A DNA stretch of 64,000 nucleotides from Sphingopyxis chilensis (GCF_035930445.1 NZ_CP142394.1:3753501-3817500), one strand, 5' to 3'; numbered from the stretch's first letter, positions 1 through 8,760 are shown. Notes: generated by a model from the letters alone, not told the origin. Program-made: numbers and translations.

Positions 1-206
1 TGCCCGAAAGCGTGCCTGCCGATGCGACGGTCATGATTTCGAGCGGGCTCGAAGGGCCGGGCGAGCGGATCGTCGGCCTGCACGCCAACCGCAAGATCGC
101 GGTCAGTTACACGCCGGCGCCCTATATCGAGGGCACGGGGCAGGCGGTCGATGCCGCGCCGTCGCTCTACGAATATCAGCTCGCGCGCCGGCGCGCCGGG
201 GGCTAG
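1..206 (+). CDS. 3' end of a gene entering from the left, function unknown
   Basis: An open frame runs in from the window edge and stops at a TAG at 204-206. The frame can be read from base 3 and gives about 67 residues, ending ...YEYQLARRRAGG. No domain is recognisable in this fragment. Its stop overlaps the stop of the convergent LacI gene by four bases. Because it sits at the edge of a pectin locus it could be another polysaccharide enzyme, but nothing in the fragment proves that. The start and most of the protein lie outside the window. Confidence 0.6.
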   Translation, partial: PESVPADATVMISSGLEGPGERIVGLHANRKIAVSYTPAPYIEGTGQAVDAAPSLYEYQLARRRAGG

Positions 207-1258
207 TCCGCCGGCGGCGCGGTGACCGACTGGCGCTCGACGAAGGTCGAGGCGAGGACATTGCTATCGTCGGCCCCACCCTTGGCGCCCGGCCCCAGGA
301 AATCGGGAACGAGCGTTTGCGCGGCGCGGATACCCATCTCACGGATCGGCCAGCGAACGGTGCTGAGCGCGGGCCAGATATGCGTCGCGGTGGGGCTGTC
401 GTCGAAGCCGATGATCGACAGTTCGCCCGGCACCTTGATGTCCTTGCCGTGCGCGACGCTCATCAGGCCCGCCGCCATCTCGTCGTTCGAGCAGAAGACC
501 GCGGTCGGCGGCGCGGCGAGCGAGAGCAGAGCTTCGCCCGCATCGATGCCGGCGGTGTAGCGGTAATTGCCCGGCGCATAGAGTTCGGCCGGAAGGTCGA
601 GGCCGGCCTCGGCGAGCGCTTCGCGGAACCCCTCTTCGCGCTCGGCGGCCGAGCGGAAGCCGACCGGGCCGCGCACGAAGCCGATGCGGCGATGACCGAG
701 CGCGATCAGTCCGCGCACCGCCTCGGCGACGACCTCGCGGTCGTTCGACGAAATGCAGTGCTTCGCATCGTCGATCCGCGCCGAGCCGATACGGACGTAA
801 CGCACGCCGAGGTCCTCGCAGAGCGCGGCCAGATCGTCATTCTCCGAAATCGGCGGCAACAGCATCGCGCCGATCGGGCGCTGCTTCTCGAGGAAGGTGC
901 GCACGTCCTCGAGCATCTTGTCCGACCCGCGATCGACCGGGCGGACGAGCAGCGCAAGGTCGCTGTCCTTGATCGCGTCGAGCACTCCGCGCTGGAAATT
1001 GAGCACCGTCTGTGCGTTGGGATTGTCGTGGAGCAAGGCGATCAGGAAGTTGCGCCGAAAGGCCAGCGCGCGTGCCTGCGGATTGGGGACGAAGCCGAGC
1101 TGCTCGATCGCCTTTTCGACTGCGGCGCGCGTCTTGTCGGTGAGGAATTCGGAGCGGTTGATCACCCGGCTCACCGTCTTTTTCGAAACCCCCGCAAGCG
1201 CCGCGACATCGTTGATCGTCGGCTGTTTGCCCCCCGGCCCCTTGTTTTGTGCCGCCAT
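203..1258 (-). CDS. LacI-family transcriptional regulator of the pectin/uronate locus
   Basis: This 351-aa protein has an N-terminal LacI helix-turn-helix at about residues 14-60 (TINDVAALAGVSKKTVSRVI, then the hinge segment FVPNPQARAL). A periplasmic-binding-protein-like effector domain fills the rest (for example GFDDSPTATHIWPALSTV near the end), and the length is normal for the family. I chose the ATG at 1256-1258; the same frame extends upstream but that part has no family-like sequence and would run across the operator region. It is divergent from kduI, with a palindromic candidate operator at 1362-1375 between them, so autoregulation plus control of kduI is likely. By context the effector should be a uronate catabolite such as KDG, which is inference. 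It would play the role KdgR (IclR family) has in enterobacteria. Confidence 0.92.
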   Translation of the reverse strand: MAAQNKGPGGKQPTINDVAALAGVSKKTVSRVINRSEFLTDKTRAAVEKAIEQLGFVPNPQARALAFRRNFLIALLHDNPNAQTVLNFQRGVLDAIKDSDLALLVRPVDRGSDKMLEDVRTFLEKQRPIGAMLLPPISENDDLAALCEDLGVRYVRIGSARIDDAKHCISSNDREVVAEAVRGLIALGHRRIGFVRGPVGFRSAAEREEGFREALAEAGLDLPAELYAPGNYRYTAGIDAGEALLSLAAPPTAVFCSNDEMAAGLMSVAHGKDIKVPGELSIIGFDDSPTATHIWPALSTVRWPIREMGIRAAQTLVPDFLGPGAKGGADDSNVLASTFVERQSVTAPPAD

Positions 1259-1361
1259 ATTCTGTCTTTCCCCTGCAAGCCCCTGGCCAGGCCCGCGCTT
1301 TCCTGTGTTGATGGGCGCTCGGACGCGTAAAATCAACGCCCGGCGGGGTGCCAACACCTCT

Positions 1362-1375
1362 TGACACCGGTTACC
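1362..1375. promoter_or_regulatory. Candidate LacI-family operator between lacI-type gene and kduI
   Basis: The sequence TGACACCGGTTACC is a near-palindrome with the central CG typical of LacI-family operators. Closely matching copies lie at 8558-8571, 8703-8716 (opposite orientation) and 14804-14816, all between divergent genes of the same locus. A TTGACA hexamer at 1361-1366 overlaps it, so a bound repressor could block a promoter for kduI. No strong -10 box is visible at the expected spacing. Confidence 0.75.
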
Positions 1376-1427
1376 ATCAAAACTAGCAAGGCGACAAGCC
1401 AGAAATATCGAGCGAGGATGCGATCCC

Positions 1428-2270
1428 ATGTTTTCCAAGACCTATTACGCCACCCACCCCGTGATGATGGAGGAAGTGTCGAATGCGGAATTGCGCGATC
1501 GCTACCTGATCCAGAATCTGTTCCGTGAAGGGGAGTGCGTCCTCAATTACACCCACGCCGACCGCTTCGTCATCGGCGGCGTCGCGGTGGGCGGCGCACC
1601 GGTCAAGCTGCCGGCGCAGACCGAGCCACCGTCGGCCGCGGGCCACCCGTTCCTCGAGCGCCGCGAACTCGCAATCGTCAACGTCTCGTCGGTGGAAGGC
1701 ACCGTCACCGTTGACGGCGAGAGCTTCACGCTCGGCAACAAGGATTGCCTCTATGTGACGATGGGCGCGAAGGACGTCGAATTTGCAGGGCAGGGCGCGC
1801 GCTATTATCTGGCGTCGTGCCCGGCGCACAAGGCGTTCACGACGCGCAAGCTCGGCATCGCCGACGCCAATGCGCTCGACCGCGGCAGCCTCGCCGAATC
1901 GAACGAGCGCACGATCTTCCAGCTCGTCATTCCGGGCGTGTGCGACAGCGCGCAGCTCGTCATGGGGCTGACCGTGCTCAAGGAAGGCAGCGTCTGGAAC
2001 ACAATGCCGCCGCACATCCACGAGCGGCGCAGCGAGATTTATTTCTATTTCGAGCTCGACAATGTCGATACCGACCGCGTCATGCATTTCATGGGCGAGG
2101 GCGAGGCGACGCGCCACATCGTCATGCAGAATGAGGAGGCGGTGATCAGCCCGCCCTGGTCGATCCACATGGGCGCGGGCACGAAATCCTATGCCTTCAT
2201 CTGGGCGATGGCGGGCGAGAATCAGGACTATACCGACATGAACGTCCTCGACATCTGTCAGCTTTCGTAA
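1428..2270 (+). CDS. kduI: 5-dehydro-4-deoxy-D-glucuronate isomerase (KduI)
   Basis: KduI converts 5-keto-4-deoxyuronate (DKI), formed from unsaturated galacturonate released by pectate lyases, into 2,5-diketo-3-deoxygluconate (DKII) in the cytoplasm. The 280-aa protein has the usual length. Its metal ligands can be read as His196, His198 and Glu203 in [15 protein letters not shown], and His247 in WSIHMG, matching the pattern known for Escherichia coli KduI. A GAGGA Shine-Dalgarno motif lies about 9 bases before the ATG. It is followed by kduD after a REP-like element, and the candidate LacI operator lies 53 bases upstream of the start. Confidence 0.96.
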   Translation: MFSKTYYATHPVMMEEVSNAELRDRYLIQNLFREGECVLNYTHADRFVIGGVAVGGAPVKLPAQTEPPSAAGHPFLERRELAIVNVSSVEGTVTVDGESFTLGNKDCLYVTMGAKDVEFAGQGARYYLASCPAHKAFTTRKLGIADANALDRGSLAESNERTIFQLVIPGVCDSAQLVMGLTVLKEGSVWNTMPPHIHERRSEIYFYFELDNVDTDRVMHFMGEGEATRHIVMQNEEAVISPPWSIHMGAGTKSYAFIWAMAGENQDYTDMNVLDICQLS

Positions 2271-2279
2271 TCCACTTAT

Positions 2280-2351
2280 CGTCACCCCGGACTTGATCCG
2301 GGGTCCAGACGACATGGCGGGAATGGATGCCGGATCAAATCCGGCAGGGCG
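2280..2351. repeat. REP-like double hairpin, family A copy 1
   Basis: Two hairpins of inverted relationship: CCCCGGACTTGATCCGGGG at the left, and at the right GCCGGATCAAATCCGGC, whose central A replaces the G of the other copies. The same roughly 72-bp architecture recurs at 25699-25770 and 42049-42122. It lies between kduI and kduD and may affect mRNA stability or termination between them. Confidence 0.8.
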
Positions 2352-2363
2352 AAGGGTAAGAGG

Positions 2364-3116
2364 ATGACGATGTTCGATCTCACAGGAAAAGTCGCGCTCG
2401 TCACCGGCGCCAACACCGGCATCGGGCAGGGGATCGCGCTCGCGCTCGCCGAAGCGGGGGCCGATATCGCCGCCGCGGGGCGCTCGCCCGCCGACGAGAC
2501 CGTCGGCAAGGTGCGCGGGCTCGGCCGCCGGGCCGAGAATTTCGCCGCCGACCTGTCGAGCGTCGGCGCGGTGCAGCCGCTCGTCGATGCGGTGCTTGCC
2601 GAATTCGGCCGCATCGACATCCTCGTCAACAATGCCGGCATCATCCGCCGCGCCGACGCGGTCGACTTCACCGAGGAAGACTGGGACGCGGTGATGGACA
2701 CCAATTTGAAGACGCTCTTCTTCCTGTGTCAGAGCGTCGGGCGCCACATGATCGCGCGCGGCTCGGGCAAGATCATCAACATCGCCTCGATGCTGACCTT
2801 CCAGGGCGGCATCCGCGTGCCGAGCTATACCGCGTCGAAATCGGGGGTCGGCGGCCTCACCAAGCTGCTCGCGAACGAATGGGCGGCAAAGGGCGTGCAG
2901 GTCAATGCGATCGCGCCCGGCTATATCGCGACGAACAACACCGCCGCGCTGCAATCCGACGAAACGCGCAACCGCCAGATCATGGAGCGCATCCCGGCGG
3001 GCCGCTGGGGCGATCCCGCCGACATCGGCGGCGCCGCGGTCTTCCTTGCGTCATCGGCGTCGGACTATGTGCAGGGCCATATCCTCGCCGTCGACGGCGG
3101 TTGGCTCGCGCGATAA
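2364..3116 (+). CDS. kduD: 2-dehydro-3-deoxy-D-gluconate 5-dehydrogenase (KduD), SDR family
   Basis: KduD interconverts DKII and 2-keto-3-deoxygluconate (KDG) with NAD(P)H, directly after KduI. It is a classical short-chain dehydrogenase of 250 aa. The cofactor motif is TGANTGIGQG near residues 14-23, NNAG is at 89-92, and the catalytic Ser142, Tyr155 and Lys159 (YTASK) are visible. Two in-frame ATGs, at 2364 and 2370, compete. The AAGAGG ribosome-binding motif abuts the first and is six bases from the second, so translation may really begin at 2370. Functional assignment within the SDR family rests on the neighbour kduI and the N-terminal similarity to KduD. Confidence 0.92.
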   Translation: MTMFDLTGKVALVTGANTGIGQGIALALAEAGADIAAAGRSPADETVGKVRGLGRRAENFAADLSSVGAVQPLVDAVLAEFGRIDILVNNAGIIRRADAVDFTEEDWDAVMDTNLKTLFFLCQSVGRHMIARGSGKIINIASMLTFQGGIRVPSYTASKSGVGGLTKLLANEWAAKGVQVNAIAPGYIATNNTAALQSDETRNRQIMERIPAGRWGDPADIGGAAVFLASSASDYVQGHILAVDGGWLAR

Positions 3117-3128
3117 ACAGTCTCAAAG

Positions 3129-3213
3129 CCGTTCGTGCCGAGCTTGTCGAAGCACCGTTCTGCCTTTTGAGTCCACAAGAAGAACGGCCCTTCGACAAGC
3201 TCGGGGCAAACGG
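3129..3213. repeat. REP-like inverted repeat, family B copy 1
   Basis: Arms of about 24 bases (CCGAGCTTGTCGAAG... at 3138-3161, and its inverse ending ...CTTCGACAAGCTCGG at 3181-3204) flank a short spacer. This forms a long stem-loop between kduD and kdgK. The element at 62525-62607 shares the outer sequence CCGTTCGTGCCGAGC. Confidence 0.8.
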
Positions 3214-3221
3214 AGTTGGGG

Positions 3222-4235
3222 ATGGCGCAAGGCAAGCTGGTCTTTTTCGGCGAATTGCTGATCCGCCTGACCGCGCCGGGCAACGAACTGCTGATGCAGT
3301 CGCCGTCGCTGGCGCTGCACGTCGGCGGGGCCGAGGCGAATGTGGCGATCGGCCTTGCGCATCTGGGCCATGATTGCGCGATGGTCAGCCGGATTCCACC
3401 CAATGCTCTGGGTCGCGGAGCAGTGGCGGCGGTGCGCGGCGCAGGCGTCGATTGCACCGCCGTCACCACCGGTGCGGGCCGCATGGGGCTTTATTTCCTC
3501 AGCGTCGGTGCCGGGCTGCGGTCGTCCGAAATCGTCTATGACCGTGCCGGATCGAGCTTCGCCGCCACCGGTCCCGAGGATTATGATTTCGACCGCTTGC
3601 TCGAGCGTGCCGGCCTGCTCCACCTCTCGGGCATCACCCCCGCGCTCGGGCCGCGCTCGGCCGAGGCGGCGCTCAGCGCGGCGCGCGCGGCGAAACGGCT
3701 CGGGGTGCCCATCAGCTTCGACGGCAATTACCGCGCGATGCTGTGGGAGGCATGGGACAGCGACCCGCGCGCCATTCTCTCCGAGCTGATCGGCACCGCC
3801 GACATCCTTTTCGGCAATCATCGCGACCTGTCGCTGGTGCTCGGACAGCAGTTCGGCGGCGAGGGCGAGGACCGGCGGCGCGAGGCGGCCGAAGCGGGCT
3901 TCGCCGCCTTCGCGGGTCTCAAGCTGATCGCCTCGACCGCGCGCCATACGGTCACCGCGGACCATCACCGGATCGCGGCGCGCATCGATCTTCGCGACTC
4001 TTGCCACCAGACCGACGAGATCGACGTCACCGGCATCGTGGACCGCATCGGCGCGGGCGACGCCTTTGCCGCCGGGGTGCTCCACGCGCACCTGGCAGGA
4101 GGCGATGCCCAGGCGATGGCGGCAAGCGGCCTCGCGCTGACCGCGCTCAAACATTCGCTTCCCGGCGACGCGAGCCGGTTCGGGCAAGCCGATATCGACG
4201 CCTTTCACGGCGGCGGGCTCGATGTCCGGCGCTGA
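3222..4235 (+). CDS. kdgK: 2-keto-3-deoxygluconate kinase (KdgK), PfkB family
   Basis: KdgK phosphorylates KDG to KDPG with ATP, joining the KduID and UxaC-reductase-UxaA branches. The 337-aa protein shows PfkB hallmarks: an N-terminal substrate region (GGAEANVAIGLAHLG), the KDG-kinase-like segment FDGNYRAMLWE, and the ATP/anion-hole signature DRIGAGDAFAAGVLHA near the C-terminus. I chose the ATG at 3222, preceded by GGAG, rather than an in-frame TTG six bases earlier. Its end overlaps the start of the next gene by 14 bases, so the two are probably translated from one message. Confidence 0.9.
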   Translation: MAQGKLVFFGELLIRLTAPGNELLMQSPSLALHVGGAEANVAIGLAHLGHDCAMVSRIPPNALGRGAVAAVRGAGVDCTAVTTGAGRMGLYFLSVGAGLRSSEIVYDRAGSSFAATGPEDYDFDRLLERAGLLHLSGITPALGPRSAEAALSAARAAKRLGVPISFDGNYRAMLWEAWDSDPRAILSELIGTADILFGNHRDLSLVLGQQFGGEGEDRRREAAEAGFAAFAGLKLIASTARHTVTADHHRIAARIDLRDSCHQTDEIDVTGIVDRIGAGDAFAAGVLHAHLAGGDAQAMAASGLALTALKHSLPGDASRFGQADIDAFHGGGLDVRR

Positions 4236-5661
4236 GCTGACCCGTCGCGCGATGATGACGGCAAGCGCGGCCGCCATGTTCGCGCCGCCGCTTCTCGCGC
4301 GGACCGGCGGCGAGGTTCGCACGTTCAAGGGTATCCGCTATGGCAGGGCGAGGCGTTTCGAAGCGCCCGTCACGCTGCTCGACAATCGCATCGCGCTGGC
4401 CGACTTCGGTCCCGCCTGCCCGCAGCGCGGCGATCGCTATCGGCCGCAGTCCGAAGACTGCCTGTTCCTCAACCTCTGGACGCCGTCGGTCGAGGGCAAG
4501 GCGAAATGCCCGGTCATGGTCTATTTCCATGGCGGAGCCTATTCGACCGGCAGCGTCACCGATCCCGTCAACGATGGCGCGGCGCTCGCAGCGCGCGGCG
4601 ATGTCGTCGTCGTTACGGTCAACCACCGGCTGAACGCGCTCGGCTATCTCTATCTCGCCGGGCTCGATCCGCGTTTTCCCGACAGTGGCAACGCGGGGCA
4701 GCTCGACCTGATCGCCGCGCTGCAATGGATTCAGCGGAATATTGCGGCCTTTGGCGGCGATCCGGGCAATGTCACCGTCTTCGGCCAGTCGGGCGGCGGC
4801 GCGAAGATCGCGACCTTGATGGCGATGCCCGAAGCCAAGAGCCTGTTCCACAAAGCGATCACGATGAGCGGGCAGCAGGTCACCGCCTCGGGTCCGCTCA
4901 ACGCGACGAAGCGCGCGCAGGCGTTTCTGGGCCAGCTGGGCAGGGGCGTCGATCCCGCGACCGCGCCGGTCGAGCAGCTGACCGCCGCGCTGGCGGCGAC
5001 CGATCCGATCCTGGGGGGCAGCGTCTACATGGGCCCCGTGCTCGACATGAAGCATCTGACGCGGCACCCCTTCTGGCCCGACGCCGCGCCGCAATCGCTC
5101 GGGATCCCCATGATGCTCGGCAATACGGTGATGGAAACGCGCGCTTTCTATGCACCGGACGGCGAGCAACTCGCGGGTCTCGGCTTCGACAATCTGGCCG
5201 CACGCATCGCGCCCGAGATGCGGATCGATATCGAACCCTCATGGGTCGTCGAACGATTCCGCACGCATTATCCGAACGCGGAACCGCTCGAACTCTTCCA
5301 CCGCATCGTTACCGCCGCGCGTAGCTGGCGCGGACAGGTAGAGGAAGCCGAGGCGCGCGCCCGCGCCGGCGCGCCCGCTTTCGTCTACCAGCTCGATTTC
5401 GAGCGTGCGAAGCACACCGACGACATCGGTCTCAGCTTCGGCACGATGCCCGATCCAAGCCCCGCGCAACAGGCGATGAGCGACCGCGTCATGGACGCCT
5501 TCGTGCGCTTCGCACGCACCGGCGATCCGGGCTGGCCGGCCTATGATCTCGATAAACGACGGACGATGATCTTCGATACGGGCAGTCGCGTCCAGAGCGA
5601 TCCCCGCCAATGGGAGCGCGAGCTGTTTGCGCGCGTGCCCTATATCCAGCCGGGCACATAG
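4222..5661 (+). CDS. Type-B carboxylesterase, predicted exported
   Basis: This is a 479-aa alpha/beta-hydrolase of the carboxylesterase type B family. Visible hallmarks are the SEDCLFLNLW signature at about 77-86, the oxyanion loop YFHGGAYSTG, the nucleophile elbow GQSGGGAK with Ser190, and a late catalytic His in KHTDDIGLSFGT. The N-terminus (TRRAMMTASAAAMFAPPLLA) looks like a twin-arginine-type export signal. Its overlap with kdgK and its place in the locus suggest removal of acetyl, methyl or feruloyl esters from pectin fragments; the actual ester is unknown. The length is somewhat short for the family (often about 500-550 aa), but all core motifs are present. Confidence 0.85.
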   Translation: MSGAELTRRAMMTASAAAMFAPPLLARTGGEVRTFKGIRYGRARRFEAPVTLLDNRIALADFGPACPQRGDRYRPQSEDCLFLNLWTPSVEGKAKCPVMVYFHGGAYSTGSVTDPVNDGAALAARGDVVVVTVNHRLNALGYLYLAGLDPRFPDSGNAGQLDLIAALQWIQRNIAAFGGDPGNVTVFGQSGGGAKIATLMAMPEAKSLFHKAITMSGQQVTASGPLNATKRAQAFLGQLGRGVDPATAPVEQLTAALAATDPILGGSVYMGPVLDMKHLTRHPFWPDAAPQSLGIPMMLGNTVMETRAFYAPDGEQLAGLGFDNLAARIAPEMRIDIEPSWVVERFRTHYPNAEPLELFHRIVTAARSWRGQVEEAEARARAGAPAFVYQLDFERAKHTDDIGLSFGTMPDPSPAQQAMSDRVMDAFVRFARTGDPGWPAYDLDKRRTMIFDTGSRVQSDPRQWERELFARVPYIQPGT

Positions 5662-5667
5662 GACTCC

Positions 5668-5753
5668 GTCATTGCGAGGCGCCGAAGGCGGCGCGGCAAT
5701 CCAGCGCCTGCGGTAACCACCCTGGATTGCTTCGCTTCGCTCGCAATGACGAC
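5668..5753. repeat. REP-like inverted repeat, family C
   Basis: GTCATTGCGAG at the left end is inverted as CTCGCAATGAC at the right end, with an internal GC-rich palindrome (CGCCGAAGGCG). It lies between the convergent carboxylesterase and alpha/beta-hydrolase genes and could act as a bidirectional transcript end. A single-arm remnant (GTCATTGCGACGAGC) is seen near 42710. Confidence 0.75.
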
Positions 5754-5755
5754 AG

Positions 5756-6727
5756 CTAGACGATCCCGTGCGACCCTAGCCAGTTCCACAATAGCTCGGG
5801 CCAGATCGCGACGGGCAGCCCCGCGGTCTTCATCAGCCCGAAGCCATGCCCGCCGCGCTCGAAGAAATGCGCCTCGACCGGCGTCCCGATGCCGCGGGTC
5901 GCCTCGCGCAGCCGCACGCTGTTTTCGACCTTCACGACATCATCGTCCTCGGCGTGGAGCAGCCAGACCGGCGGCTGGTCGGCGCGGACATTGCGTTCGG
6001 GCGAGTAGAGCTTTTCGCGCGCCGCGTCGGGGCTCGCGCCGATCAGCTTCTCGCGGCTCATCGCATGCGCGATCGCCGGGGCCATCGACACGACGGGATA
6101 GATGGCGGCGAGCGCGTCGGGCCGTCCCGACAGCGCATCGGCCGCATCGACCGGGTCATAGACCTTCGCGTCGAAGCGCGTGAGCAGGCTCGTCGCGACC
6201 TGCCCGCCCGCCGAAAATCCGCCAAAGGCGACGCGCGCCGGGTCGATGCCGTCGAGCGCCGCGCGGCTGCGCACCAGCCGCACCGCGCGCTGCGCGTCGG
6301 CGAGCGGGACGTCGGACCCGTTCGCCCAGCCGTCGCCGGGCAGGCGATAGAAAAGCACATAGACGGTAACGCCGCGCGCGCTCAGCCAGCGCGCGAGCTC
6401 ATAGCCTTCCTTGTCGACCACGACATAACGATAACCGCCGCCCGGCGCGAGGATCACGGCCGCGCCATTGGGCTTTGCGGGGCGGAAGATGTCGAGCCGT
6501 GGGCGCGTGATGCCTTCGAGCATCCGATCGCTCGCGCGCTCGTCGTCGCTCCGCTGCACGACCCTTTCGACAAGGCCCGCGGGCGGCGCGATATGGCCCT
6601 CGGGCCAAAGCGACAGGCTTGCATCGGGCGCGAGGCCGGCCGGGCGGGTCCACGCTTCGCGGGCGGCCGCGCTCGCGAAGGGCAACGCAAGGCTGGCGGT
6701 CAGCAGCGCGCGGCGACCGACGCTCAT
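5756..6727 (-). CDS. Alpha/beta-hydrolase, predicted exported esterase (pectin acetylesterase-like by context)
   Basis: The 323-aa protein starts MSVGRRALLTASLALPFASA, an export signal with an arginine pair. It carries an esterase core: the oxyanion region LAPGGGYRYV, the nucleophile motif GGFSAGGQ with Ser172, an acidic residue in HAEDDDVV, and the final His in ERGGHGFGL. Such xylan/pectin acetylesterase-like hydrolases remove acetyl groups from plant polysaccharides; that activity is inferred from the neighbouring pectate lyase and not proven by a motif. It is the last gene of a three-gene minus-strand operon, with its ATG overlapping the cupin stop by four bases. Confidence 0.82.
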   Translation of the reverse strand: MSVGRRALLTASLALPFASAAAREAWTRPAGLAPDASLSLWPEGHIAPPAGLVERVVQRSDDERASDRMLEGITRPRLDIFRPAKPNGAAVILAPGGGYRYVVVDKEGYELARWLSARGVTVYVLFYRLPGDGWANGSDVPLADAQRAVRLVRSRAALDGIDPARVAFGGFSAGGQVATSLLTRFDAKVYDPVDAADALSGRPDALAAIYPVVSMAPAIAHAMSREKLIGASPDAAREKLYSPERNVRADQPPVWLLHAEDDDVVKVENSVRLREATRGIGTPVEAHFFERGGHGFGLMKTAGLPVAIWPELLWNWLGSHGIV

Positions 6728-7125
6728 CGTGCGCCCGCCTTGTTCGGATAGGCGATGATCAGCACCAGCGGCTCGCCGCCCGTCTGGCGGATCCCGACCT
6801 TCGCGCCCTTGTAGAGCCACGCCGCGGACCCGGTTTTCAATTCGCTTTCATCGCCGTCCGAATGAACGACGCCCGTGCCCGACAGGACATAATAGATCTC
6901 GTCATGGTCGATTGCGTGGATGCCGATCGCGGCGCCGACGTGCAGCGCGCGCTTGCGGAATTCGAAGCTGCGCGGCGCGGGAACCGCATCGCTGATCCGA
7001 TATGCCGTGGACATGCCGATCGCCCCGTGCGGCGGGGCTTCCTCGCGAATCGTCGCCGCTTCGTCGATCACCACCATTGCCGGGGGGGCGGCGCCTGCGA
7101 GCATGATCGCGAGCAGCGCGCTCAT
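6724..7125 (-). CDS. Small secreted cupin-domain protein
   Basis: The protein has 133 aa with a hydrophobic leader (MSALLAIMLAGAAPP) and a single cupin fold. Cupin motif 1 is clear (His70, His74 and Glu76 in IHAIDHDEIYYVLSGTG). In the second motif the usual His is replaced (YKGAKVGIRQTGGEP), so metal binding may be incomplete. It overlaps both neighbours (pectate lyase and esterase) by four bases, so it is translated with them and probably works on the same substrate. Small cupins of pectin loci include KdgF, which opens unsaturated monouronates, but KdgF is cytoplasmic; equivalence is only a possibility. I chose the ATG at 7125 because it overlaps the upstream stop. Confidence 0.8.
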   Translation of the reverse strand: MSALLAIMLAGAAPPAMVVIDEAATIREEAPPHGAIGMSTAYRISDAVPAPRSFEFRKRALHVGAAIGIHAIDHDEIYYVLSGTGVVHSDGDESELKTGSAAWLYKGAKVGIRQTGGEPLVLIIAYPNKAGAR

Positions 7126-8501
7126 TGCGCCTCTCCGCGCGATTCGCGATCGCGCGCCGACAGATGTTCCTGCGGCATCGGCGCGGTCTGGCCGGGGTAG
7201 CGGCCCGATTTCGGTTCCATCGTCGCCAGATCCCAATCCTGTTCGACGAAGCGCGCGCGTACTGGCGCTTCGACCTTGGGATAGGCGCTGACTTCCCTTT
7301 CATCGTCGATGATGTCGCCGCGCCCTTCGGCGACAAAGAACAGCACGCGAATCTCCTCGGCGCCGCGCGCCCACGGCCGGGCGCCCGCGGTCGACAGCAC
7401 CGAGGTCTCGACATCGCGCACCGGCAGGATCTTGTAACCATCGACCGGCGCGAGCGGCGCCTTGGCGCGGATCAGTTTCGCCTGCGTCTCGCCATAGCGG
7501 CCGAATTCGGGAAGCGCATTGCCGTGGCGATCGACCGCCAGATTGTCCTCGCCATAATAGTCGAGGTCGCCGTCGCCGCCCAGCATCAGGAAGGGCAGGC
7601 CTTCGTCGGTGTCGTTGCCGCCGCGCATGACATTGCCGATCGCGGTGATCTCGCCCGTCACATAGTCGTGCCCGACCCATTCGAGGTTCATCAGGTTGTA
7701 ATGCACCGCGCGATGTTTGGGGTTATAGATCAGGTTGTTGACCATCAACACCTGCGCCCCGCCCTTTACCAGCGGCGCGCGCTCGACATTATGCGCCCAG
7801 ATATTGCGATAAAAGACGATCCCCGTCGCATTGTCGTGGATCAGCGATCCCTTGCTATGCTCGCCCTTCGGATGGCTCGCATCGGCGAGTCCCTCGGCGG
7901 CGAGATTGTTCGAAAAGGTGATATTGTGGCTCGTCCCCTTGCGCCATTCCTCGACATTCTTGCCGGTGAAGCGCGGACCCGACGCCGACATATTCTCGTC
8001 GATCGCCCACAGGAAGGTGCAATGGTCGACGATGACATTCTGTGCCGCGACGGTCGAAAAGGCGTCGGCCTCCCAGCCGCTGCGCTTCGGCTGGCCGTCG
8101 GCGCCGGTATAGACGCGCAGATGGCGCATCACGACGTCGTGCGTCTTCACGTCGATGCCGGTGCGGATCAGGGTGATGCCGGGGCCGGGCGCGGTCTGGC
8201 CGGCGATCGTCAGATAGGGATGGGTGATGTCGATCGTCCTGCGGCCCATGTCGATCACGCCGCCGACCTCGAACACGACGATGCGCGGCCCCGGCGTCTC
8301 AATCGCCGCCTTCAGCGACCCCGGACCATCGGGCGCCAGCGTCGTTACGCGCAGGATCTTGCCGCCGCGCCCACCCGCCGTCGCCGCCGCCGGACCGACC
8401 GCGCTGGGGAAAGCCGATGGCGCGGCGTCGGTTGCCAATGCCGGCGCACCCGGCATCGCAAGCGCCAGAAAAAGCGCAGTAATCCAAGGTTTCCGGCGCA
8501 T
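7122..8501 (-). CDS. Secreted pectate lyase, PL1-like parallel beta-helix
   Basis: This 459-aa protein starts with a signal peptide (MRRKPWITALFLALAMPGAPALA). The segment GSLKAAIETPGPRIVVFEVG and the following repeated Asn/His-rich turns (VIVDHCTFLWAIDENMS, NITFSNNLAAEGL) are typical of pectate lyase-type right-handed beta-helices. Members cleave polygalacturonate by beta-elimination to unsaturated oligogalacturonides, which feed KduI-KduD after entering the cell. It is the first gene of an operon with the cupin and the esterase. The start is 57 bases from a candidate LacI operator (8558-8571), and the region is shared with the divergent TonB receptor. Confidence 0.87.
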   Translation of the reverse strand: MRRKPWITALFLALAMPGAPALATDAAPSAFPSAVGPAAATAGGRGGKILRVTTLAPDGPGSLKAAIETPGPRIVVFEVGGVIDMGRRTIDITHPYLTIAGQTAPGPGITLIRTGIDVKTHDVVMRHLRVYTGADGQPKRSGWEADAFSTVAAQNVIVDHCTFLWAIDENMSASGPRFTGKNVEEWRKGTSHNITFSNNLAAEGLADASHPKGEHSKGSLIHDNATGIVFYRNIWAHNVERAPLVKGGAQVLMVNNLIYNPKHRAVHYNLMNLEWVGHDYVTGEITAIGNVMRGGNDTDEGLPFLMLGGDGDLDYYGEDNLAVDRHGNALPEFGRYGETQAKLIRAKAPLAPVDGYKILPVRDVETSVLSTAGARPWARGAEEIRVLFFVAEGRGDIIDDEREVSAYPKVEAPVRARFVEQDWDLATMEPKSGRYPGQTAPMPQEHLSARDRESRGEAQ

Positions 8502-8557
8502 ATTTCTCTCCCTCTTCTTTGGGTATTGACACGGCTGCCCGTATCCTTCAATCTTCC

Positions 8558-8571
8558 TGACACCGGTTACC
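8558..8571. promoter_or_regulatory. Candidate LacI-family operator upstream of pectate lyase operon
   Basis: TGACACCGGTTACC, identical over 14 bases to the copy at 1362-1375. It lies 57 bases upstream of the pectate lyase start in the 259-base divergent region, about 145 bases from a second inverted copy. Paired sites could allow looping by a tetrameric or dimer-of-dimers regulator. Confidence 0.75.
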
Positions 8572-8702
8572 CCAATCGGTCAACGAGAAAATATTTCCAA
8601 GGGAGAGGGTCTGATCCGGTTCGCCACACTGGTTGGCGTCCGCCATCGCTCTCTGAAAAAATCAAAGGATGGCGCGATTCGCCAAATCGCTCCATCCAAT
8701 AA

Positions 8703-8716
8703 AGTAACCGGTGTCA
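8703..8716. promoter_or_regulatory. Candidate LacI-family operator upstream of TonB receptor
   Basis: AGTAACCGGTGTCA is the reverse complement of the other sites with one mismatch at the end. It lies 44 bases before the likely start of the TonB-dependent receptor, so a bound repressor would sit over or just after its promoter. Confidence 0.72.
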
Positions 8717-8760
8717 TTTCTTGCACGAGCGAGATCCGGGGCGATTAAGGGAGGATGATA

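Noticed and set aside
1259..1438. N-terminal extension of the LacI regulator by 60 residues
   Set aside because: The extension has no family-like sequence and would cross the divergent promoter/operator and the kduI start; the ATG at 1258 gives a normal LacI N-terminus.
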